DNA of 64,000 nt, taken from Viola odorata. Its lineage: Eukaryota; Streptophyta; Magnoliopsida; Malpighiales; Violaceae. Within the stretch, counting starts at the first letter, position 1. Each line of letters starts with the position of its first letter. Where the stretch lies: NCBI GenBank assembly GCA_963691705.1, contig OY829543.1:27117523-27181522 (forward strand). The letters are read 5' to 3'. A program made the position numbers and the translations under genes. The notes beneath the pieces were generated by a model. The model made no database searches and was not told where the DNA came from. It saw only the letters and a list, made by a program, of their open reading frames with translations. Positions 1 to 9,623 of this stretch are shown here, in pieces.

Positions 1-165
1 CACAAGGAATTTTCTCCCATGGGCGAAGAGTAGGCTTGGGAATTATAACATGAAATGACCCTAAACCACCCTTCACTTAAGGCCTTGACCGCGGGCTTCA
101 AGAGATTGGCTTGGAGAGCTACCGCAAGGCCTCGGATGGCTTAGGTGCGGGGACTTCATGGGATG
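1..165. repeat. Partial monomer at left edge
   Basis: These bases are the last 165 positions of a monomer, from 'cacaaggaattttctcccatggg' through AAGGCCTT and CCGCGG to 'catgggatg'. They show that the array continues leftward beyond the window. Confidence 0.95.
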
Positions 166-646
166 CTAGGGTTGGCGCGCCTGGTGCACGCATGTCTTCA
201 TGGTTTGCGAGGACTTGGCGCGGCATTCCTCATATCTTGCGCGGCCTATCCTTGATGTCTTCACGTGGATACGGGTGAGAGCCCTCATGTTCGTATCATT
301 TCCTCCCTCTTCAAATGGATTCGTCCTCGAATCTGCGGGCTCTATTCCTTTGCGAATGTCACACAAAGTACCTACATAGAAGAGATATGCATCAACACTA
401 TGGAAAAGAGTTGGAAAATAACTAAAAGGTAACTCAAAGCGATGATGGGAAAATAAGTCTGTAGACTTCAAAACACAAGGAATTTTCTCCAATGGGCGAA
501 GAGTAGGCTTGGGAATTATTACATGAAATGACCCTAAAGCACCCTTCACTTAAGGCCTTGACCGCGGGCTTGAAGAGATTGGCTTGGAGAGCTACCGCAA
601 GACCTGGGATGGCTTAGGCGCGGGGACTTCATGGGATGCTAGGGTT

Positions 647-654
647 GGCGCGCC
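647..654. other. GGCGCGCC palindrome (AscI recognition sequence), once per monomer
   Basis: The 8 bp palindrome lies 8 bp after each phase mark in most monomers and is lost by CpG transition in some D monomers ('ggcgtgcc' at 6315, 6787, 11516, 11988) and in 48037 ('ggcgcacc'). Other perfect palindromes in the same monomer are CACGTG 735-740, ATGCAT 860-865, CCCATGGG 962-969, AAGGCCTT 1025-1032 and CCGCGG 1035-1040. Confidence 0.85.
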
Positions 655-740
655 TGGTGCGCGCGTGACTTCATGGTTTGCGAGGACTTGGCGCGGCGTT
701 CCTCACGGTTGGCGCGGCCTATCCGTGAGGTCTTCACGTG

Positions 741-770
741 GATACGAGTGAGAGCCCTCATGCTCGTATC
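741..770. other. Second conserved dyad, nested stem
   Basis: In monomer 639, GATACGAG (741-748) pairs with CTCGTATC (763-770). Inside it TGAG (749-752) pairs with CTCA (757-760) around AGCC, with TG unpaired. In A, C and D monomers CTCGTATC is TTCGTATC, leaving a 7 bp outer stem. It lies about 25 bp beyond the first hairpin. I, H3 and some M monomers ('gatacgtgtgag') have a broken outer stem. Confidence 0.7.
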
Positions 771-876
771 ATCCACTCCCTCTTCAAATGGATTCGTTCT
801 CGAATCTGCGCGCTCCATTCCTTTGCGAATGTCACACAAAGTACCTACATAGAAGAGATATGCATCAGCACTATGG

Positions 877-946
877 AAAAGAGTTGGAAAATAACTAAAA
901 GGTAAATCAAAGCGATGATGGGAAAATAAGTCTGTAGACTTCAAAA
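877..946. other. A-tract-rich segment, partly helically phased
   Basis: In monomer 639, A-tracts of three or four bases begin at 877, 888, 897, 909, 923 and 943. The first four are spaced 11, 9 and 12 bp apart, close to one helical turn, which is expected to give intrinsic curvature. The arrangement is conserved in nearly all monomers; 'gttggaaaaaaac' and 'gttggaagaaaac' variants alter the middle tract. Confidence 0.6.
928..941. other. 14-bp quasi-palindrome AAGTCTGTAGACTT
   Basis: AAGTCT and AGACTT are exact reverse complements separated by GT. The sequence is almost invariant across the array; exceptions are 'agtctatagac' in 9151 and 39524 and 'gtagattt' in 53240 and 57497. Confidence 0.75.
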
Positions 947-1173
947 CACAAGGAATTTTCTCCCATGGGCGAAGAGTAGGCTTGGGAATTATTACATGAA
1001 ATGACCCTAAACCACCCTTCACTTAAGGCCTTGACCGCGGGCTTGAAGAGATTGGCTTGGAGAGCTACCGCAAGGCCTCGGATGGCTTAGGCGCGGGGAC
1101 TTCATGGGATGCTAGGGTTGGCGCGCCTGGTGCACGCATGTCTTCATGGTTTGCGAGGACTTGGCGCGGCGTT

Positions 1174-1203
1174 CCTCACGGCTGGCGCGGCCTATCCGTG
1201 AGG
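1174..1203. other. Conserved hairpin, CG form (8-bp arms, 14-nt loop)
   Basis: CCTCACGG at 1174-1181 is the exact reverse complement of CCGTGAGG at 1196-1203, around a 14 nt loop (ctggcgcggcctat). The same dyad is present in most B, D, I, J and L monomers, with loop variant 'ttggcgcggcctat' in some. One example is given to stand for the family. A structural or protein-binding role is inference. Confidence 0.8.
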
Positions 1204-1231
1204 TCTTCACGTGGATACGAGTGAGAGCCCT

Positions 1232-1279
1232 CATGTTCGTATCATCTCCTCCCTCTTCAAATGGATTCGTCCTCGAATC
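1232..1279 (-). pseudogene. Ty3/gypsy polyprotein C-terminal tail remnant
   Basis: Read on the minus strand, this segment encodes DSRTNPFEEGGDDTNM. A tail of this type (acidic residue, S/L-R-T/A-N, P/S-F, Q/E-E-G, then acidic residues) is a familiar feature near the end of plant Ty3/gypsy Pol, just after integrase. The flanking translation (upstream 'TLCDIRKGMEPA', downstream 'RALTRIHVKTSRIG') shows no integrase or chromodomain signature that I can recognise. Only this short peptide supports the call. It recurs in every monomer, with GNDTNM (A), VDDTSM (B) or GDDTNM (C, D) variants. No reverse transcriptase, RNase H or integrase core is anywhere in the window, so the match is a fossil at most. 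Chance similarity of a 16-residue stretch is the main alternative. Confidence 0.45.
1239..1258 (-). other. Polypurine-tract-like run followed by TGATAC
   Basis: On the minus strand 14 uninterrupted purines (GAAGAGGGAGGAGA, 1258 down to 1245) are followed by TGATAC (1244-1239). A purine tract directly before TG is the layout of a plus-strand primer site and the start of a 3' LTR, and it coincides with the Pol-like tail. I could not find a matching LTR end or a primer-binding site in the monomer, so this is suggestive only. Confidence 0.35.
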
Positions 1280-1646
1280 TGCGGGCTCCATTCCTTTGCG
1301 AATGTCACACAAAGTACCTACATAGAAGAGATATGCATCAGCACTATGGAAAAGGGTTGGAAAATAACTAAAAGTTAATTCAAAGCGATGATGTGAAAAT
1401 AAGTCTGTAGACTTCAAAACACAAGGAATTTTCTCCCATGGGCGAAGAGTAGGCTTGGGAATTATAACATGAAATGACCCTAAACCACCCTTCACTTAAG
1501 GCCTTGACCGCGGGCTTGAAGAGATTGGCTTGGAGAGCTACCGCAAGGCCTCGGATGGCTTAGGTGCGGGGACTTCATGGGATGCTAGGGTTGGCGCGCC
1601 TGGTGCACGCATGTCTTCATGGTTTGCGAGGACTTGGCGCGGCATT

Positions 1647-1676
1647 CCTCATGGCTTGCGCGGCCTATCCATGAGG
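1647..1676. other. Conserved hairpin, TA form
   Basis: CCTCATGG at 1647-1654 pairs perfectly with CCATGAGG at 1669-1676 around a 14 nt loop (cttgcgcggcctat). This is the same site as 1174-1203, but both arms differ by the matching T/A change, so pairing is kept. This form occurs in most A, C and C' monomers and in K monomers. E monomers (CCTCATAT on the left) and H2 monomers (CCTCAAGG) have lost part of it. Confidence 0.8.
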
Positions 1677-4600
1677 TCTTCACGTGGATACGAGTGAGAG
1701 CCCTCATGTTCGTATCATTTCCTCCCTCTTCAAATGGATTCGTCCTCGAATCTGCGGGCTCTATTCCTTTGCGAATGTCACACAAAGTACCTACATAGAA
1801 GAGATATGCATCAACACTATTGAAAAGAGTTGGAAAATAACTAAAAGGTAACTCAAAGCGATGATGGGAAAATAAGTCTGTAGACTTCAAAACACAAGGA
1901 ATTTTCTCCAATGGGCGAAGAGTAGGCTTGGGAATTATTACATGAAATGACCCTAAAGCACCCTTCACTTAAGGCCTTGACCGCGGGCTTGAAGAGATTG
2001 GCTTGGAGAGCTACCGCAAGACCTGGGATGGCTTAGGCGCGGGGACTTCATGGGATGCTAGGGTTGGCGCGCCTGGTGCGCGCGTGACTTCATGGTTTAC
2101 GAGGACTTGGCGCGGCGTTCCTCACGGTTGGCGCGGCCTATCCGTGAGGTCTTCACGTGGATACGAGTGAGAGCCCTCATGCTCGTATCATCCACTCCCT
2201 CTTCAAATGGATTCGTTCTCGAATCTGCGCGCTCCATTCCTTTGCGAATGTCACACAAAGTACCTACATAGAAGAGATATGCATCAGCACTATGGAAAAG
2301 AGTTGGAAAATAACTAAAAGGTAAATCAAAGCGATGATGGGAAAATAAGTCTGTAGACTTCAAAACACAAGGAATTTTCTCCCATGGGCGAAGAGTAGGC
2401 TTGGGAATTATTACATGAAATGACCCTAAACCACCCTTCACTTAAGGCCTTGACCGCGGGCTTGAAGAGATTGGCTTGGAGAGCTACCGCAAGGCCTCGG
2501 ATGGCTTAGGCGCGGGGACTTCATGGGATGCTAGGGTTGGCGCGCCTGGTGCACGCATGTCTTCATGGTTTGCGAGGACTTAGAGCGGCATTCCTCATGG
2601 CTTGCGCGGCCTATCCATGAGGTCTTCACGTGGATACGAGTGAGAGCCCTCATGTTCGTATCATCTCCTCCCTCTTCAAATGGATTCGTCCTCGAATCTG
2701 CGGGCTCCATTCCTTTGCGAATGTCACACAAAGTACCTACATAGAAGAGATATGCATCAGCACTATGGAAAAGGGTTGGAAAATAACTAAAAGTTAATTC
2801 AAAGCGATGATGTGAAAATAAGTCTGTAGACTTCAAAAGACAAGGAATTTTCTCCCATGGGCGAAGAGTAGGCTTGGGAATTATAACATGAAATGACCCT
2901 AAACCACCCTTCACTTAAGGCCTTGACCGCGGGCTTGAAGAGATTGGCTTGGAGAGCTACCGCAAGGCCTCGGATGGCTTAGGTGCGGGGACTTCATGGG
3001 ATGCTAGGGTTGGCGCGCCTGGTGCACGCATGTCTTCATGGTTTGCGAGGACTTGGCGCGGCATTCCTCATGGCTTGCGCGGCCTATCCATGAGGTCTTC
3101 ACGTGGATACGAGTGAGAGCCCTCATGTTCGTATCATTTCCTCCCTCTTCAAATGGATTCGTCCTCGAATCTGCGGGCTCTATTCCTTTGCGAATGTCAC
3201 ACAAAGTACCTACATAGAAGAGATATGCATCAACACTATTGAAAAGAGTTGGAAAATAACTAAAAGGTAACTCAAAGCGATGATGGGAAAATAAGTCTGT
3301 AGACTTCAAAACACAAGGAATTTTCTCCAATGGGCGAAGAGTAGGCTTGGGAATTATTACATGAAATGACCCTAAAGCACCCTTCACTTAAGGCCTTGAC
3401 CGCGGGGTTGAAGAGATTGGCTTGGAGAGCTACCGCAAGACCTGGGATGGCTTAGGCGCGGGGACTTCATGGGATGCTAGGGTTGGCGCGCCTGGTGCGC
3501 GCGTGACTTCATGGTTTGCGAGGACTTGGCGCGGCGTTCCTCACGGTTGGCGCGGCCTATCCGTGAGGTCTTCACGTGGATACGAGTGAGAGCCCTCATG
3601 CTCGTATCATCCACTCCCTCTTCAAATGGATTCGTTCTCGAATCTGCGCGCTCCATTCCTTTGCGAATGTCACACAAAGTACCTACATAGAAGAGATATG
3701 CATCAGCACTATGGAAAAGAGTTGGAAAATAACTAAAAGGTAAATCAAAGCGATGATGGGAAAATAAGTCTGTAGACTTCAAAACACAAGGAATTTTCTC
3801 CCATGGGCGAAGAGTAGGCTTGGGAATTATTACATGAAATGACCCTAAACCACCCTTCACTTAAGGCCTTGACCGCGGGCTTGAAGAGATTGGCTTGGAG
3901 AGCTACCGCAAGGCCTCGGATGGCTTAGGCGCGGGGACTTCATGGGATGCTAGGGTTGGCGCGCCTGGTGCACGCATGTCTTCATGGTTTGCGAGGACTT
4001 AGAGCGGCATTCCTCATGGCTTGCGCGGCCTATCCATGAGGTCTTCACGTGGATACGAGTGAGAGCCCTCATGTTCGTATCATCTCCTCCCTCTTCAAAT
4101 GGATTCGTCCTCGAATCTGCGGGCTCCATTCCTTTGCGAATGTCACACAAAGTACCTACATAGAAGAGATATGCATCAGCACTATGGAAAAGGGTTGGAA
4201 AATAACTAAAAGTTAATTCAAAGCGATGATGTGAAAATAAGTCTGTAGACTTCAAAAGACAAGGAATTTTCTCCCATGGGCGAAGAGTAGGCTTGGGAAT
4301 TATAACATGAAATGACCCTAAACCACCCTTCACTTAAGGCCTTGACCGCGGGCTTGAAGAGATTGGCTTGGATAGCTACCGCAAGGCCTCGGATGGCTTA
4401 GGTGCGGGGACTTCATGGGATGCTAGGGTTGGCGCGCCTGGTGCACGCATGTCTTCATGGTTTGCGAGGACTTGGCGCGGCATTCCTCATGGCTTGCGCG
4501 GCCTATCCATGAGGTCTTCACGTGGATACGAGTGAGAGCCCTCATGTTCGTATCATTTCCTCCCTCTTCAAATGGATTCGTCCTCGAATCTGCGGGCTCT

Positions 4601-6314
4601 ATTCCTTTGCGAATGTCACACAAAGTACCTACATAGAAGAGATATGCATCAACACTATTGAAAAGAGTTGGAAAATAACTAAAAGGTAACTCAAAGCGAT
4701 GATGGGAAAATAAGTCTGTAGACTTCAAAACACAAGGAATTTTCTCCAATGGGCGAAGAGTAGGCTTGGGAATTATTACATGAAATGACCCTAAAGCACC
4801 CTTCACTTAAGGCCTTGACCGCGGGGTTGAAGAGATTGGCTTGGAGAGCTACCGCAAGACCTGGGATGGCTTAGGCGCGGGGACTTCATGGGATGCTAGG
4901 GTTGGCGCGCCTGGTGCGCGCGTGACTTCATGGTTTGCGAGGACTTGGCGCGGCGTTCCTCACGGTTGGCGCGGCCTATCCGTGAGGTCTTCACGTGGAT
5001 ACGAGTGAGAGCCCTCATGCTCGTATCATCCACTCCCTCTTCAAATGGATTCGTTCTCGAATCTGCGCGCTCCATTCCTTTGCGAATGTCACACAAAGTA
5101 CCTACATAAAAGAGATATGCATCAGCACTATGGAAAAGAGTTGGAAAATAACTAAAAGGTAAATCAAAGCGATGATGGGAAAATAAGTCTGTAGACTTCA
5201 AAACACAAGGAATTTTCTCCCATGGGCGAAGAGTAGGCTTGGGAATTATTACATGAAATGACCCTAAACCACCCTTCACTTAAGGCCTTGACCGCGGGCT
5301 TGAAGAGATTGGCTTGGAGAGCTACCGCAAGGCCTCGGATGGCTTAGGCGCGGGGACTTCATGGGATGCTAGGGTTGGCGCGCCTGGTGCACGCATGTCT
5401 TCATGGTTTGCGAGGACTTAGAGCGGCATTCCTCATGGCTTGCGCGGCCTATCCATGAGGTCTTCACGTGGATACGAGTGAGAGCCCTCATGTTCGTATC
5501 ATCTCCTCCCTCTTCAAATGGATTCGTCCTCGAATCTGCGGGCTCCATTCCTTTGCGAATGTCACACAAAGTACCTACATAGAAGAGATATGCATCAGCA
5601 CTATGGAAAAGGGTTGGAAAATAACTAAAAGTTAATTCAAAGCGATGATGTGAAAATAAGTCTGTAGACTTCAAAAGACAAGGAATTTTCTCCCATGGGC
5701 GAAGAGTAGGCTTGGGAATTATAACATGAAATGACCCTAAACCACCCTTCACTTAAGGCCTTGACCGCGGGCTTGAAGAGAGTGGCTTGGAGAGCTACCG
5801 CAAGGCCTCGGATGGCTTAGGTGCGGGGACTTCATGGGATGCTAGGGTTGGCGCGCCTGGTGCACGCATGTCTTCATGGTTTGCGAGGACTTGGCGCGGC
5901 ATTCCTCATGGCTTGCGCGGCCTATCCATGAGGTCTTCACGTGGATACGAGTGAGAGCCCTCATGTTCGTATCATTTCCTCCCTCTTCAAATGGATTCGT
6001 CCTCGAATCTGCGGGCTCCATTCCTTTGCGAATGTCACACAAAGTACCTACATAGAAGAGATATGCATCAACACTATGGAAAAGAGTTGGAAAATAACTA
6101 AAAGGTAACTCAAAGCGATGATGGGAAAATAAGTCTGTAGACTTCAAAACACAAGGAATTTTCTCCAATGGGCGAAGAGTAGGCTTGGGAATTATTACAT
6201 GAAATGACCCTAAAGCACCCTTCACTTAAGGCCTTGACCGCGGGCTTGAAGAGATTGCCTTGGAGAGCTACCGCAAGGCCTCGGATGGCTTAGGCGCGGG
6301 GACTTCATGGGATG

Positions 6315-9300
6315 CTAGGTTGGCGTGCCTGGTGCGTGCATGACTTCATGGTTTGCGAGGACTTGGCGCGGCATTCCTCACGGCTGGCGCGGCCTATCCG
6401 TGAGGTCTTCACGTGGATACGAGTGAGAGCCCTCATGTTCGTATCATCTCCTCCCTCTTCAAATGGATTCGTCCTCGAATCTGCGGGCTCTATTCCTTTG
6501 CGAATGTCACACAAAGTACCTACATAGGAGAGATATGCATCAGCACTATGGAAAAGGGTTGGAAAATAACTAAAAGGTAATTCAAAGCGATGATGTGAAA
6601 ATAAGTCTGTAGACTTCAAAAGACAAGGATTTTTCTCCCATGGGCGAAGAGTAGGCTTGGGAATTATTACATGAAATAACCCTAAACTACCCTTTACTTA
6701 AGGCCTTGACCGCGGGCCTGAAGAGATTGGCTTGGAGAGCTAGCGCAAGGTCTCGGATGGCTTAGGCGTGGGGACTTCATGGGATGCTAGGTTGGCGTGC
6801 CTGGTGCGTGCATGACTTCATGGTTTGCGAGGACTTGGCGCGGCATTCCTCACGGCTGGCGCGGCCTATCCGTGAGGTCTTCACGTGGATACGAGTGAGA
6901 GCCCTCATGTTCGTATCATCTCCTCCCTCTTCAAATGGATTCCTCCTCGAATCTGCGGGCTTCATTCCTTTGCGAATGTCACACAAAGTACCTACATAGG
7001 AGAGATATGCATCAGCACTATGGAAAAGGGTTGGAAAATAACTAAAAGGTAATTCAATGCGATGATGTGAAAATAAGTCTGTAGACTTCAAAAGACAAGG
7101 ATTTTTCTCCCATGGGCGAAGAGTAGGCTTGGGAATTATTACATGAAATAACCCTAAACTACCCTTTACTTAAGGCCTTGACCGCGGGCCTGAAGAGATT
7201 GGCTTGGAGGGCTAGCGCAAGGTCTCGGATGGCTTAGGCGTGGGGACTTCATGGGATGCTAGGGTTGGCGCGCCTGGTGCGCGCATGACTTCATGGTTTG
7301 CGAGGACTTGGCGCGGCATTCCTCACGGCTGGCGCGGCCTATCCGTGAGGTCTTCACGTGGATACGAGTGAGAGCCCTCATGTTCGTATCATCTCCTCCC
7401 TCTTCAAATGGATTCGTCCTCGAATCTGCGGGCTCTATTCCTTTGCGAATGTCACACAAAGTACCTACATAGGAGAGATATGCATCAGCACTATGGAAAA
7501 GGGTTGGAAAATAACTAAAAGGTAATTCAAAGCGATGATATGAAAATAAGTCTGTAGACTTCAAAAGACAAGGATTTTTCTCCCATGGGCGAAGAGTAGG
7601 CTTGGGAATTATTATATGAAATAACCCTAAACTACCCTTTACTTAAGGCCTTGACCGCGGGCCTGAAGAGATTGGCTTGGAGAGCTAGCGCAAGGTCTCG
7701 GATGGCTTAGGCGTGGGGACTTCATGGGATGCTAGGGTTGGCGCGCCTGGTGCGCGCATGACTTCATGGTTTGCGAGGACTTGGCGCGGCATTCCTCACG
7801 GTTGGCGCGGCCTATCCGTGAGGTCTTCACGTGGATACGAGTGAGAGCCCTCATGCTCGTATCATCTACTCCCTCTTCAAATGGATTCGTTCTCGAATCT
7901 GCGCGCTCCATTCCTTTGCGAATGTCACACAAAGTACCTACATAGAAGAGATATGCATCAGCACTATGGAAAAGAGTTGGAAAATAACTAAAAGGTAACT
8001 CAAAGCGATGATGGGTAAATAAGTCTGTAGACTTCAAAACACAAGGAATGTTCTCCCATGGGCGATGAGTAGGCTTGGGAATTATTACATGAAATGACCC
8101 TAAACCACCCTTCACTTAAGGCCTTGACCGCGGGATTGAAGAGATTGGCTTGGATAGCTACCGCAAGGCCTCGGATGGCTTAGGCGCGGGGACTTCATGG
8201 GATGCTAGGGTTGGCGCGCCTGGTGCACGCATGTCTTCATGGTTTGCGAGGACTTGGCGCGGCATTCCTCATGGCTTGCGCGGCCTATCCATGAGGTCTT
8301 CACGTGGATACGAGTGAGAGCCCTCAAGTTCGTACCATCTACTCCCTCTACAAATGGATTCATCCTCGAATCTGCGGGCTCCATTCCTTTGCGAATGTCA
8401 CACAAAGTACCTACATAGAAGAGATATGCATCAGCACTATGGAAAAGAGTTGGAAAATAACTAAAAGGTAACTCAAAGCGATGATGGGAAAATAAGTCTG
8501 TAGACTTCAAAACACAAGGAATTTTCTCCAATGGGCGAAGAGTAGGCTTGGGAATTATTACATGAAATGACCCTAAACCTCCCTTCACTTAAGGCCTTGA
8601 CCGCGGGCTTGAAGAGATTGGCTTGGAGAGCTACCGCAAGGCCTCGGATGGCTTAGGCGCGGGGACTTCATGGGATGCTAGGGTTGGCGCGCCTGGTGCG
8701 CGCGTGACTTCATGGTTTACGAGGACTTGGCGCGGCGTTCCTCACGGCTGGCGCGGCCTATCCGTGAGGTCTTCACGTGGATACGAGTGAGAGCCCTCAT
8801 GCTCGTATCATCCACTCCCTCTTCAAATGGATTCGTTCTCGAATCTGCGGGCTCCATTCCTTTGCGAATGTCACACAAAGTACCTACATAGGAGAGATAT
8901 GCATCAGCACTATGGAAAAGGGTTGGAAAATAACTAAAAGGTAACTCAAAGCGATGATGTGAAAATAAGTCTGTAGACTTCAAAAGACAAGGAATTTTCT
9001 CCCATGGGCGAAGAGTAGGCTTGGGAATTATTACATGAAATAACCCTAAACCACCCTTCACTTAAGGCTTTGACCGCGGGCTTGAAGAGATTGGCTTGGA
9101 GAGCTAGCGCAAGGCCTCGGATGGCTTATGCGTGGGGACTTCATGGGATGCTAGGGTTGGCGCGCCTGGTGCGCGCATGACTTCATGGTTTGCGAGGACT
9201 TGGCGCGGCATTCCTCACGGCTGCCGCGGCCTATCCGTGAGGTCTTCACGTGGATACGAGTGAGAGCCCTCATGTTCGTATCATCTCCTCCGTCTTCAAA

Positions 9301-9623
9301 TGGATTCGTCCTCGAATCTGCGGGCTCCATTCCTTTGCGAATGTCACACAAAGTACCTACATAGGAGAGATATGCATCAGCACTATGGAAAAGGGTTGGA
9401 AAATAACTAAAAGGTAATTTAAAGCGATGATGTGAAAATAAGTCTATAGACTTCAAAAGACAAGGATTTTTCTCCAATGGGCGAAGAGTAGGCTTGGGAA
9501 TTATTACATGAAATAACCCTAAACTACCCTTTACTTAAGGCCTTGACCGCGGGCCTGAAGAGATTGGCTTGGAGAGCTACCGCAAGGCCTCAGATGGCTT
9601 AGGTGCGGGGACTTCATGGGATG
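6315..9623. repeat. D-subfamily block interrupting the A-B-C trimers
   Basis: Seven monomers start at 6315, 6787, 7259, 7732, 8205, 8678 and 9151. Those at 6315 and 6787 are 472 bp because one G is missing in 'gatgctaggttggcgtgcc'. D monomers share 'cataggagag', 'gggttgg', 'caaggatttttctccc', 'aaataaccctaaactaccc' and 'gcgggcctgaag'. Monomer 7732 is B-like with 'atgggtaaat' and 'ggaatgttctc'. Monomer 8205 has the unusual 'ctcaagttcgtacc' and 'ctctacaaatgg'. The block sits between two stretches of A-B-C order, so it looks inserted by recombination into the trimer array or retained from an older one. Confidence 0.88.

Larger units (their letters stand above)
1112..1495 (-). other. Recurrent 127-codon minus-strand open frame, judged non-coding
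   Basis: Most monomers have a minus-strand frame of about 127 codons ending at the phase-mark TAG. In this and all full-length copies the first codon is GTG, immediately preceded by an in-frame TAA. The 101-codon versions start with TTG. The first ATG in frame is in 'KGM' or 'TNM', leaving about 60 codons or fewer, which is not a credible eukaryotic start for the longer product. There is no signal peptide, catalytic motif or known domain apart from the short Ty3/gypsy-like tail. The 21 bp indels keep the frame, but so would any multiple of three. Single-base losses and the 'tggtttacgagg' stop (2058, 8678, 42362, 43781) break it without visible consequence. It is best read as a by-product of a homogenised monomer. 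Confidence 0.75.
166..6314. repeat. A-B-C trimer HOR, 1,419 bp period, four units plus one A
   Basis: Thirteen 473 bp monomers start at 166, 639, 1112, 1585, 2058, 2531, 3004, 3477, 3950, 4423, 4896, 5369 and 5842 and follow the order A-B-C four times plus a final A. A monomers carry 'ggtgcacgc', 'tcctcatggcttg', 'catttcctccc' and 'catcaacact'. B monomers carry 'gcgcgtgac', 'ggcgttcctcacgg', 'tccactccc' and 'ctgcgcgctcc'. C monomers carry 'gggttgg' and 'gatgatgtg', with 'aaaagacaagg' in all but the first. Units from 1585 onward are nearly identical. The first unit is the most diverged: monomer 166 has 'tcctcatatcttg' and 'ccttgatg', and monomer 1112 has B-like 'cacggctgg' in its left part. 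Confidence 0.93.

Noticed and set aside
735..740. CACGTG as a functional G-box promoter element
   Set aside because: A six-base palindrome repeated in a satellite with no adjacent gene or TATA-plus-start arrangement is not evidence for a promoter.
877..900. CENP-B-box-like binding motif
   Set aside because: The segment has A-tracts but does not match the core bases of the mammalian CENP-B box, and plants are not expected to use it.
1239..1258. A complete LTR inside each monomer
   Set aside because: Only the purine run and TGAT start are present. I see no matching terminal CA end, target-site duplication or primer-binding site, so an intact LTR is not supported.
6312..6527. Plus-strand frames of 62-81 codons (also near 11513, 25605, 25694, 46652, 49017, 58805)
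   Set aside because: They are antisense to the same repeat, exist only where a single base or the 21 bp insertion shifts the frame, and are not conserved between subfamilies.
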